Position numbers and translations under genes: made by a program. 64,000 nt of DNA from Albibacterium profundi (GTDB taxonomy: Bacteria > Bacteroidota > Bacteroidia > Sphingobacteriales > Sphingobacteriaceae): assembly GCF_042159835.1 (NCBI RefSeq), contig NZ_JBBVGT010000002.1, positions 62,001-126,000 on the forward strand. Reading direction: 5' to 3'. The notes below the pieces were generated by a model. The model worked only from the letters and a program-made list of their open reading frames with translations, was not told the origin of the DNA and made no database searches. Shown one piece after another: positions 1-7,635 of the stretch; position 1 is the first letter of the stretch; the number at the start of each line of letters is the position of its first letter.

Positions 1-1806
1 ATGCACAGTAATCGTGTATTAATGGTAAACAATGGCATTAAACAGGAAGGACAGCAATGGGGTGCAGAGCATGCGCCGGAAATAGACCCCTTCATCGCGT
101 CTGAAATTACCGTTATTAAAGGCGCAGAATCGGTTAAATATGGTGCAGAAGCTATTGGCGGAGTTATTTTGGTAGAACCTTCTCCTCTACCGATCAATGG
201 TGGACTTTCAGGCAGTGTCGATTTGGTTGGAAGCACGAACGGTCGTGTTGGAACAGCTTCGGCTATGTTAGAGTCTGATTTTAAGCCATTACCTGGACTC
301 TCATGGCGAGTCCAAGGAACTTTAAAGAAAGGTGGCAATTTGCAAACTGCCGACTATTATCTGAACAATACTGGTATTCGAGAAAGTAATTATTCCGCAG
401 CTCTATCATACCGGAAAAGCAAGCTCCATTTGGATGCCTATTACAGTCATTTCAATACCGACCTTGGTATTTTTGAAGGTGCGCACGTGGGATCAGTCGA
501 CGACCTGAATGCGGCGATCGACCATGGCCGTCCCTTTACGGACGGTGCCTTTACGTATGATATCGACGTTCCTCGCCAGTCGGTTATCCATGATCTGGTG
601 AAACTAAAAATACATAAGGACCTGAACGAAGGAACGCAATTGGATATCCAGTATGGATTTCAGCGCAATGCGCGACAGGAATATGATACTCGCAGAGGCG
701 ATCGAAGTTCTATACCAGCCCTCGACCTGGTACTGAATTCGCATAGTTTAGATGTTAGCTATGACCGGATCAATGCCAACAGCCTTCGCTCTCTATTCGG
801 CATCAATGCTACGGCAATTATAAGCAACAACATCCCTGGTACGATGGCTACACCGATTATCCCTAATTACGACAGCTATGGATTTGGAGCTTTTGTTGTT
901 GAACGATTGGTTAAGGAGAAATACGACCTAGAAGCAGGAATCCGCTATGACTTCAAAACGTTGGACGCCGCAGGATATCGCGGTAATGAGTTCTATGGCG
1001 GTCAACACGATTTTCATAATGTTTCCGGCTCTTTGGGTATACTTTGGCGTTTTCATCGGGACTGGAATTTGAAGAGCAATCTTGGATTATCTTGGCGTCC
1101 ACCAACGGTCAACGAGCTGTATAGCGATGGCTTGCACCATGGTTCGGCATCGATTGAAGTCGGCGACAACAATCTAAAGAGCGAACAGGGTTATAAATGG
1201 ATCAATACGCTGAGCTATTCGAAAGAAAAACTACGGATTGAACTCAACGGCTATGCGCATTATCTCAAAAACTATATCTACTTGAATCCTACGGGTGAGG
1301 TGGTGGAAAGTTTACGAGGCGCCTTCCCTGTTTTCCATTATGAGCAAACGGATGCACTTTTTATGGGTGCCGATCTCACAGCGTCATACCAACTCCCCTA
1401 TGGTTTCCTGTACGGTCTAAAAGGGTCCTACTTATACGCGGATGATTTAGAGGCGACAGGAAACCTTCCGATGATCCCTTCTAACCGTTTAGATAACAAG
1501 CTACAGTATGCAAGAACCTTAGAAAGCAGTCGATTTTCTAATTTTTTCATTGAAGCCCAACTTCAAACGGTGTTTGAGCAAACAAGGTATAACAAAGAGA
1601 GTGATTTTACCCCAGCACCGGCAACTTACAATCTAGTTAACATAAATGCCGGCACAAAAATTAAATTGAATGAACAAACCGTTGGTATCCATGTATCAGC
1701 AAACAATTTACTGAACGTTTCTTATAAAGAATACATGAATCGCTTTCGGTATTACGCACATGATTTGGGCAGAAACATCAGCTTACGATTATCCTATAAT
1801 TTTTAA
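1..1806 (+). CDS. TonB-dependent outer membrane receptor, 5' end outside window
   Basis: The 601 visible residues start inside the plug domain (VKYGAEAIGGVI near residues 45-55 is the usual end of a plug) and continue into a long beta-barrel ending in an aromatic residue (final SYNF), as outer membrane proteins do. The ATG at base 1 is probably internal, because such receptors are normally 700-800 residues with a signal peptide and often a carboxypeptidase-like domain first. Several predicted loops are rich in His (GGQHDFHN near 335, DGLHHGS near 377). It lies 46 nt before a His-containing lipoprotein, so a metal or metal-chelate substrate is possible, but this is inference. The family transports ligands across the outer membrane using TonB/ExbBD energy. 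Confidence 0.88.
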   Translation: MHSNRVLMVNNGIKQEGQQWGAEHAPEIDPFIASEITVIKGAESVKYGAEAIGGVILVEPSPLPINGGLSGSVDLVGSTNGRVGTASAMLESDFKPLPGLSWRVQGTLKKGGNLQTADYYLNNTGIRESNYSAALSYRKSKLHLDAYYSHFNTDLGIFEGAHVGSVDDLNAAIDHGRPFTDGAFTYDIDVPRQSVIHDLVKLKIHKDLNEGTQLDIQYGFQRNARQEYDTRRGDRSSIPALDLVLNSHSLDVSYDRINANSLRSLFGINATAIISNNIPGTMATPIIPNYDSYGFGAFVVERLVKEKYDLEAGIRYDFKTLDAAGYRGNEFYGGQHDFHNVSGSLGILWRFHRDWNLKSNLGLSWRPPTVNELYSDGLHHGSASIEVGDNNLKSEQGYKWINTLSYSKEKLRIELNGYAHYLKNYIYLNPTGEVVESLRGAFPVFHYEQTDALFMGADLTASYQLPYGFLYGLKGSYLYADDLEATGNLPMIPSNRLDNKLQYARTLESSRFSNFFIEAQLQTVFEQTRYNKESDFTPAPATYNLVNINAGTKIKLNEQTVGIHVSANNLLNVSYKEYMNRFRYYAHDLGRNISLRLSYNF

Positions 1807-1852
1807 CTATTAACAGAAAAACAAAATGATTACCATTAAAAACACTTATACA

Positions 1853-2440
1853 ATGAAAAAGAGTCAACTACTATCCATCCTCTCTTTAGCGCTGATCATC
1901 GCATTCAGCTTTTCTTCATGCTCAAAGGACGATCCTGTTCCAGAGATCGACCAAGAAGAATATGATGCAGCTGAATTAGAATTCGTTTCTTTGGAAACGA
2001 TAAACGGTGAGCTAGTTGAAACCGACGAATCGGTAGTCATCACCTTTTCGCCGGATGGAAAATCGGCCCCTAGTCACTCCCACCTAACAGAAGGAGAAAC
2101 TTATCGACTGAAAGTAACTTTATTTCATGACGGAGAATCGATTAACCAAGAGATCCTTGATGCAGGCGACGAACATCAGTTTTTCTTTGTCGGAGCACCT
2201 GATGGAGTATTCGACTATCGCTATGAAGATCAAAATGTTGGTTTGACCGGAGTCTTAACCGTGACAGGACACAGCGATGCGGCCTTCGATTGGAATATCG
2301 TTCTACGCCACGGCTTAAATAAAAATCACGCTGCCGCTCAAGAATGGGATAGTACCGACTACGTTCAAGCAGGTGGTGCTGATGATGTAAATGTTACAGC
2401 AGAATTGCATGTAACGGCGACTGGCGAACACGACCATTAA
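1853..2440 (+). CDS. Putative His-rich surface or periplasmic lipoprotein
   Basis: 195 residues from the ATG at 1853; an upstream in-frame ATG at 1826 would add nine residues before the signal peptide and is less likely. A lipoprotein signal (MKKSQ, hydrophobic stretch, SFSSC with Cys23) is followed by an acidic mature protein. His pairs (SHSH near 82-85, EHDH at the C-terminus, DEHQ near 129) hint at metal binding. I do not recognise the domain. It directly follows the TonB receptor gene and is followed by a terminator, so the two probably form the end of one operon, with the lipoprotein as a ligand-capturing partner. That role is inference. Confidence 0.8.
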   Translation: MKKSQLLSILSLALIIAFSFSSCSKDDPVPEIDQEEYDAAELEFVSLETINGELVETDESVVITFSPDGKSAPSHSHLTEGETYRLKVTLFHDGESINQEILDAGDEHQFFFVGAPDGVFDYRYEDQNVGLTGVLTVTGHSDAAFDWNIVLRHGLNKNHAAAQEWDSTDYVQAGGADDVNVTAELHVTATGEHDH

Positions 2441-2460
2441 TCACCTGATAAGAAATACCC

Positions 2461-2499
2461 AGAAGCAGGCACTATACTTAAGTCCTGCTTCTTTTTTTG
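2461..2499 (+). terminator. Rho-independent terminator after the lipoprotein gene
   Basis: A perfect 9-bp stem (AGAAGCAGG pairing with CCTGCTTCT, 14-nt loop) is followed by a run of seven T. It ends the TonB receptor-lipoprotein unit just before the convergent ubiX stop. Confidence 0.85.
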
Positions 2500-2505
2500 T
2501 TTGTT

Positions 2506-3078
2506 TTATTGAGGTTCATCTCCCCACGCATAGCTTTTAATATCAAGACCGCTTAGCTTCAAAACCCGATCGATCACGGTAGCCGCCAATTCTTCAAAAT
2601 TCGTGGGCAGACTATAAAATGAAGGGCTCGCCGGACAAATAACACCTCCCATTTCCGTAATCAGTTGCATGTTCTTTAAATGTACAAGGTTATACGGTGT
2701 TTCGCGTGCGACTAATATCAGCCGCCTACGCTCCTTTAGAATCACATCGGCCGCCCTACTTACCAAATCATTTGATATACCATTAGCAATACGACCAATG
2801 GTCCCCATGGAACAAGGACAGACAATTAGCGTATCAAAACCGGCAGATCCAGACGCAAATGGTGCGAAAAAATCGTTCTTCTGGTAGAATGTGAAACCAT
2901 AGTTCTTATAATCCTGGTTTCCTAACTCAAGATTCCAGACCGCTTTAGCGTTATCAGACATGACAACTGCTACTTCCTCTATTTGCTGACTAATTTCCTT
3001 CAGACGATCAAACAATACCTTGGCATATATCGATCCACTCGCTCCGGTAACGGCTATTACAATCTTCTTTTTCTTCAT
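2506..3078 (-). CDS. ubiX: UbiX-type flavin prenyltransferase
   Basis: 190 residues, the normal UbiX length. The N-terminal IAVTGASGSIYA (8-19) is the FMN-binding Rossmann motif of the family, and the middle CPCSMGTIGRIANGISNDL matches the conserved UbiX segment. UbiX attaches a dimethylallyl group to FMN to make the prenylated cofactor of UbiD decarboxylases. No ubiD lies in the window. Because the genome encodes MqnC of the futalosine menaquinone pathway, whose last steps use UbiD/UbiX-like proteins, this copy may serve menaquinone synthesis; that link is inference. Confidence 0.92.
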   Translation of the reverse strand: MKKKKIVIAVTGASGSIYAKVLFDRLKEISQQIEEVAVVMSDNAKAVWNLELGNQDYKNYGFTFYQKNDFFAPFASGSAGFDTLIVCPCSMGTIGRIANGISNDLVSRAADVILKERRRLILVARETPYNLVHLKNMQLITEMGGVICPASPSFYSLPTNFEELAATVIDRVLKLSGLDIKSYAWGDEPQ

Positions 3079-3105
3079 CTAATTAAAATCTCGCATAAAT
3101 ATAGT

Positions 3106-3113
3106 TAGTTTTG
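3106..3113 (+). promoter_or_regulatory. -7 element of the TauE/SafE gene
   Basis: TAGTTTTG fits the Bacteroidota TAnnTTTG consensus and sits 5 nt before the ATG at 3119. The upstream in-frame GTG at 3113 would start inside the element, which supports the 3119 start. Confidence 0.6.
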
Positions 3114-3118
3114 TGAAT

Positions 3119-3943
3119 ATGACAGCCTTCCTATTGCTACTTCTCGGGTTAATAGTTGGCGGCTTCGGTACGATGGTCGGTGCGGGAGGTGGCTTTATCT
3201 TGGTACCAGTACTTCTTTTGCTTTATCCAGATAAAGATCCCGAGGTTATAACAAGTATTTCCCTCGCGGTTGTATTCCTAAATGCCTGTTCAGGTTCGAT
3301 AGCCTATGCTTTTAAGAAGCGGATTGACTATAAATCGTCCTTGCTTTTTTGCATCACGGTACTGCCCGGATCAGTGATTGGCGCGATGTTGACCTCGTAT
3401 ATATCAAGAAACACCTTTAATGTTATATTTGGCTTAATGCTTTTGTCCTTGTCGATCATTCTGCTGATCAAACCGACCAAGAACCTTACGAAGCATAGTG
3501 ATAAACGCAAGAAATCGTTTTGGTGGATGGCAAGATACCTAATTGATATTGACGGTGTTCGCCATTTATACCGCTATAACCTTCTCCTTGGCATTATCTT
3601 AAGCTTCTTTGTTGGTATCATTTCCAGTTTATTTGGAATTGGCGGGGGGGTGATCCATGTTCCGGCTATGGTTAACCTCCTGAACTTTCCGATCCACATC
3701 GCTACGGCAACTTCGCAATTTATTTTAAGTTTAATGAGTTTAAGCGGCACAGCAGTCCATTACGTAAAGGGCGATTTACATGAAGGTTTGTTTCAGGTGC
3801 TATACCTAGGTATTGGGGTCATTATCGGCGCGCAGATTGGGGCGCGGATATCCACAAAAATTAAAGGGAAGATAATTATCCAGAGCTTAGCTCTGACTTT
3901 GTTGATAGTTGCTCTGAGGATTTTATGGACGACTATATTTTAA
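3119..3943 (+). CDS. TauE/SafE family membrane permease
   Basis: 274 residues from ATG 3119 (an in-frame GTG at 3113 is disfavoured by the promoter position). The protein is strongly hydrophobic with about eight membrane segments. It shows the family's two repeated halves, each starting with a glycine-rich motif (GGFGTMVGAGGGF near 17-29 and SLFGIGGGVIHVP near 170-183). Members export or import sulfite, sulfoacetate, taurine or other small organic anions; the substrate cannot be read from sequence. A basic cytoplasmic linker (TKHSDKRKK) separates the halves. Confidence 0.88.
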   Translation: MTAFLLLLLGLIVGGFGTMVGAGGGFILVPVLLLLYPDKDPEVITSISLAVVFLNACSGSIAYAFKKRIDYKSSLLFCITVLPGSVIGAMLTSYISRNTFNVIFGLMLLSLSIILLIKPTKNLTKHSDKRKKSFWWMARYLIDIDGVRHLYRYNLLLGIILSFFVGIISSLFGIGGGVIHVPAMVNLLNFPIHIATATSQFILSLMSLSGTAVHYVKGDLHEGLFQVLYLGIGVIIGAQIGARISTKIKGKIIIQSLALTLLIVALRILWTTIF

Positions 3944-3993
3944 TATTTCTAAAAAACTATATTTTTGTTTGTATAAAAAAGTGAAAGAGCGTA

Positions 3994-4644
3994 ATGAGTT
4001 TAAGTTTACTAGAAGAATATATTGAATCGGGAGATGCGGCGGCAATAGACAATCTACTGCATACCAATCCGACATTAGGTCGTCAGAACACCAGTCACGA
4101 AATCTCACCGCTGTTGTTAGCTTGTTATTATAACAAGCAAAAGATCATTAAAGTGTTGCTTAATCACATCCAGGATGTTGATATATATGAAGCGGCTGCA
4201 ATTGGCTTAGAAGAACGAGTACAGGAGCTCATTGAACAAAACTCGAGTTTATTGTCATCTTATTCCCCCCATGGCTTTACAGCTTTGGGTATGGCCTGCC
4301 ACTTTGGCAACGAGTCGGTCGTCAGGTATCTTCTTTTAAAAGGAGCAGATGCTAACCAAGCTTCAAACAATGGTTATTCTGTCAACCCACTCTATACGGC
4401 GATTAGTTCAAATTATGAAGCGATTGCCAAACTCTTAGTTGAAGGGGGCGCAGAGGTAAATGTTGTACAAGCCGGCAATCAAACACCATTGCACGCAGCT
4501 GCAGAAAACGGAAACATTGAAATGCTGATCTTATTATTGGAAAATGGTGCGTCTGTGGATGTAAAAAACGATAATGGCGACCGTCCTTCAGACGTGGCAG
4601 CCGGAAGAGGCCATCATGAAATAGCCAATATTTTACAGGTTTAA
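3994..4644 (+). CDS. Ankyrin-repeat protein
   Basis: 216 residues without signal peptide or membrane segment, so probably cytoplasmic. At least five ankyrin repeats are visible, the clearest being HGFTALGMACHFGNESVVRY, NPLYTAISSNYEAIAKLL and TPLHAAAENGNIEMLILLL, each followed by a G-A-D/S loop. Ankyrin repeats bind other proteins; the partner is unknown. It starts 50 nt after the TauE-like gene and its stop overlaps the convergent PspC-like gene by four bases. Confidence 0.85.
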   Translation: MSLSLLEEYIESGDAAAIDNLLHTNPTLGRQNTSHEISPLLLACYYNKQKIIKVLLNHIQDVDIYEAAAIGLEERVQELIEQNSSLLSSYSPHGFTALGMACHFGNESVVRYLLLKGADANQASNNGYSVNPLYTAISSNYEAIAKLLVEGGAEVNVVQAGNQTPLHAAAENGNIEMLILLLENGASVDVKNDNGDRPSDVAAGRGHHEIANILQV

Positions 4645-4859
4645 AAATCCCATAAACGGTTTCTAGTACGTTTTATATAATCGCGAATATCTAGTACAAT
4701 ACCCGCCAATAAATAAAATATAACTGGAAACCCTACAGCTAAAAATGAGCTATAAATAAAAAACAAGCGGATTTTTGATATAGAAATTCCCAAGCGCTCG
4801 CCGATATAAGAACATACCCCGAATGAACGCTGCTCTAAAAAAACCATTAATTTTTCCAT
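4641..4859 (-). CDS. Small PspC-domain membrane protein
   Basis: 72 residues. The first half (FGVCSYIGERLGISISKIRLFFIYSS) follows the PspC pattern of a Gly-rich start, an 'LG' turn and then a hydrophobic helix. A second hydrophobic segment (FPVIFYLLAGIVLDI) and a basic tail follow. PspC proteins sense envelope stress in proteobacteria; in Bacteroidota many short PspC-only proteins exist whose role is not established. It lies between the convergent ankyrin gene and the DUF2851 gene, 27 nt downstream of the latter. Confidence 0.82.
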   Translation of the reverse strand: MEKLMVFLEQRSFGVCSYIGERLGISISKIRLFFIYSSFLAVGFPVIFYLLAGIVLDIRDYIKRTRNRLWDF

Positions 4860-4886
4860 TTTATCTATATTTATCTACGCGTAAAT

Positions 4887-6179
4887 TTAAGCTTTATCGT
4901 GCTTTAAAATCTGGATGCCAACCTCACAATCTAAACAACGCTTAGCATTACAGTATACTGCATTAAGCTGCTTGATACCTTGCGTATCGGCAGCCGACTC
5001 GATGTCGATGCCTATACTCTGATAGTAGCGTACCAAACTGTTTCTCTCGGGACGCAGTTCTTCAAGGAATCGGATAGCCCTATCTGCATACTGTTCATCG
5101 TCAACGTAACGGCCATAGGCAAACAAGATTTGAACAATAGCATTCATTACAATCAGGTCAACCATTGAATCGCTCAACCCAGTCCGACGTAAAGACTTTG
5201 CTGGCTTCTGAAAATGAAAATGCTTCTCCCAATAGGGATTAACTTTCAGATTATCAAAGAGTGACCGCCACAAAAGTACATTTTCTGTTTCAATTATTTT
5301 AGTAAAAAATTGAGAAACCACACCGCACAGTCCGATAAATTGCGCTAATCTGACAGTCGGAAAATTGTGTGGTCGCATTCTAAGGAACCTCCACACCGTC
5401 GGAGCCATTGGCTTTAACTGGTGTATAGCTTTTAGATATTGATATTCTACTTTCAAGGATTGGAAATAGCTATCCCCTTTTTCCTCCTCCAACAAACCTG
5501 CCTGTCCAAACATCAGAGCTTCCAGACTGTGGATTTGATCTTTGTATTTTGACACCAACGTGAGCGGAACAGATCTGGCAAACTGTTCGAATGCATCGGC
5601 ATTAATATTCAATCCAAAACTCCGAGCTAGCACAATAAAAGATGTGCGCTCCCAGTCGCCATTGGTTTCTTCCAATATCTGCAGTATATAGGAAGATTTA
5701 GACACCAGTCTTTCGACTAATACCCTACCGAGCCACTGTTGGATATAAAAGGGCTCTACAGACCTAATTAAGCCTTCGCAAGCTATTTTAAAACTATTTT
5801 CTGTTAATCCTCGATAGCGAAGCAGGGTTTCTGACGCGACTAATGGGCGTAAAACCAAAGTCTCAGGTATTGTGCCGTCATAGCGTCTAATCTCCACGTC
5901 ATGATCGAAAACAACATGTAGGATCACGGAGTTAAAAGCAGCATCCGATTGGTGTTGATGACGATTCCAATCGGACGACTGAACGTGAATCTCAATGTTT
6001 CCGACCCAGTCTACCCCTTCTATCTCAATCAAGCTATTTTCGAAATCAGGGCCTTCATTTTTGTTGTGCTGCCCGATACGCCTTATTAGCAAACGCTTAC
6101 CGGAAAGAGTATTGATATCGGTTTGTTTAAAAAGTCTATATTTCCAAATCAACTGAAGGACTTGTTCAGAAATCTTCAT
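4887..6179 (-). CDS. DUF2851 family protein
   Basis: 430 residues from the ATG at 6179 (MKISEQVLQLIWKYRLF). The open frame extends to 6317, but that extension overlaps the divergent hydrolase gene and does not look like the family. Typical features are GKRLLIRRIGQHNKNEGPDFENSLIEI near the N-terminus, the DWVGNIEIHVQSSDWNRHQHQSDAAFNSVILHVV block and a C-terminal cysteine cluster (CNAKRCLDCEVG). The early block resembles a nuclease-like fold with an acidic/His centre, but no function is established. The gene is divergent from the omega-amidase gene. Confidence 0.85.
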   Translation of the reverse strand: MKISEQVLQLIWKYRLFKQTDINTLSGKRLLIRRIGQHNKNEGPDFENSLIEIEGVDWVGNIEIHVQSSDWNRHQHQSDAAFNSVILHVVFDHDVEIRRYDGTIPETLVLRPLVASETLLRYRGLTENSFKIACEGLIRSVEPFYIQQWLGRVLVERLVSKSSYILQILEETNGDWERTSFIVLARSFGLNINADAFEQFARSVPLTLVSKYKDQIHSLEALMFGQAGLLEEEKGDSYFQSLKVEYQYLKAIHQLKPMAPTVWRFLRMRPHNFPTVRLAQFIGLCGVVSQFFTKIIETENVLLWRSLFDNLKVNPYWEKHFHFQKPAKSLRRTGLSDSMVDLIVMNAIVQILFAYGRYVDDEQYADRAIRFLEELRPERNSLVRYYQSIGIDIESAADTQGIKQLNAVYCNAKRCLDCEVGIQILKHDKA

Positions 6180-6235
6180 TTTAATAGTATTGCTCGTTTG
6201 GAGACTAAAATAGCAATTATCTGAATAATAAGAAG

Positions 6236-6243
6236 TACCTTTA
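6236..6243 (+). promoter_or_regulatory. Variant -7 element before the nitrilase-family gene
   Basis: TACCTTTA differs from TAnnTTTG only in the last base and lies 4 nt before the ATG at 6248, the same close spacing seen at other genes here. Confidence 0.45.
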
Positions 6244-6247
6244 CATA

Positions 6248-7030
6248 ATGGAACCATTAAAAATAACAACCTTTCAAGCTTATTTATTTTGGGAAAACAC
6301 CGAAAAAAACCTTTCAAACCTTGGACTGAGATTATCGTCTCTTCAGACGTCTACCGATGTTATCATCTTACCTGAGATGTTCAATACTGGTTTCACCATG
6401 AATGTAGAGAAATGCAGTGAAGAAGTAGGTGGTACAACCATGAAATGGATGCTAGAACAGGCACAAAAATTTAATTGTGTGGTAACCGGGAGTCTGATCA
6501 TTAAAGAGGATGATTTATATTACAATCGACTGATATGGATGCGTCCGGACGGCTCGTACGATCAATATAATAAACATCATTTATTCAGTTTATCGGGTGA
6601 AGAGAAAATATTTACGGCTGGAAACCAGAATATCACTTTAGAACTAAAAGGCTGGAAAATAAGACCTTTGATTTGCTATGATTTACGCTTCCCCGGCTGG
6701 TCACGAAATCATGCACCTTATTACGATATTTTGCTTTACATTGCTAGCTGGCCAGATTCCCGAATTGAACATTGGCAAAAACTAATACCTGCTCGGGCTA
6801 TAGAGAATCAATCGTTTGTGATTGCTGTAAACCGGGTTGGTTACGACGGAAATGAAGTTTATCACTCCGGAGGGTCGATGTGTTTGTCTCCAACCGGCGA
6901 GGTGGTTTACTATAAACCCGAAAGCGAGGATCTATATACCTTTACCATCTACCCGAAAGATCTAATAAGTGCTCGGGAAAAGTTTCCCTTCTTAGAAGAT
7001 GCCGATTCTTTTACAATTAAAAATTCTTAA
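6248..7030 (+). CDS. Nitrilase-superfamily amidohydrolase, omega-amidase (YafV/NIT2) type
   Basis: 260 residues, usual for the family. The Glu-Lys-Cys catalytic triad is visible as E43 (ILPEMFNTGF), K109 (YNKHHLF) and C143 (LICYDLRFPGWSRN). The Cys context is that of omega-amidases, which hydrolyse alpha-ketoglutaramate and alpha-ketosuccinamate left by glutamine and asparagine transamination. It is cytoplasmic and probably a repair or salvage enzyme. It is divergent from the DUF2851 gene and convergent with the following small membrane protein gene. Confidence 0.88.
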   Translation: MEPLKITTFQAYLFWENTEKNLSNLGLRLSSLQTSTDVIILPEMFNTGFTMNVEKCSEEVGGTTMKWMLEQAQKFNCVVTGSLIIKEDDLYYNRLIWMRPDGSYDQYNKHHLFSLSGEEKIFTAGNQNITLELKGWKIRPLICYDLRFPGWSRNHAPYYDILLYIASWPDSRIEHWQKLIPARAIENQSFVIAVNRVGYDGNEVYHSGGSMCLSPTGEVVYYKPESEDLYTFTIYPKDLISAREKFPFLEDADSFTIKNS

Positions 7031-7061
7031 GTTAAGTTATGTTTGATTTGATCAAAGTAAC

Positions 7062-7556
7062 TCATGAGTAAGGGCGGTCTAAAATAGCTTTTGCTAAAAC
7101 GGCTTCTCTTACGTCAAAGTCAAGTTCATAGTCTTGTAAGTTCAGATCGTCAAGCTCTTCCGTTTCCAATTGCACCAACTGCGGCGGCTTGCTTCGACCG
7201 TAACCTTGGCTTTTTAACACTTCTTTTTTCTCGGCCTTCAGCTTTTCCATCTCAGCATATTCACCTAGTTTCCGGTACTCGTCTAATAAACTCGGCGGCA
7301 CTTCCGTTTTATATGGTTTTTTCTGATAATCTATAGGTTCAGAATAATCTGAGTAGTCAGTGTAGACCGGTTCGGGATTAACGGAAGCTTGTTGCGCAGG
7401 CGGCTGTGGTTTTGGTTCTGATGTTGTTTGTGCTGTAGGTTTACCTAGCTGTCGTTTAGCTGCCTTCTCTTTCTCTTTCTTAAAACCGGTATAAGCTTGA
7501 ATAACAAAAAAAACGAGAGCTATGATAACGGGTATTAATTCTTCTACTATTCCCAT
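7062..7556 (-). CDS. Hypothetical protein with one N-terminal membrane helix
   Basis: 164 residues. One hydrophobic segment at about 5-25 (LIPVIIALVFFVIQAYTGF) is followed by a Lys-rich and then Pro/Gln/Tyr-rich low-complexity stretch (30-95) and a more ordered acidic end (ETEELDDLNLQDYELDFDVREAVLAKAILDRP). I do not recognise a domain. The protein is probably anchored in the inner membrane with a long cytoplasmic tail. It is divergent from smc, with 79 nt between the starts. Confidence 0.75.
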   Translation of the reverse strand: MGIVEELIPVIIALVFFVIQAYTGFKKEKEKAAKRQLGKPTAQTTSEPKPQPPAQQASVNPEPVYTDYSDYSEPIDYQKKPYKTEVPPSLLDEYRKLGEYAEMEKLKAEKKEVLKSQGYGRSKPPQLVQLETEELDDLNLQDYELDFDVREAVLAKAILDRPYS

Positions 7557-7635
7557 GAATTAAAGATACAATTAATATTATTAAATTCGCAGTCCAATAG
7601 GTACACCTAAGAACTAGTTTAGTGAGAAATTATCC

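Noticed and set aside
4887..6317. Longer DUF2851 protein starting at 6317
   Set aside because: The extra 46 residues overlap the start of the divergent hydrolase gene and do not resemble the family.
7043..7055. TTGATTTGATCAA as an Fnr-type operator
   Set aside because: The spacer is 3 nt instead of 4, and the site lies between two convergent genes where no promoter is expected.
7040..7060. TTTGATTTGATCAAA as a bidirectional terminator
   Set aside because: The stem is only four to five base pairs and no T tract follows on either side.
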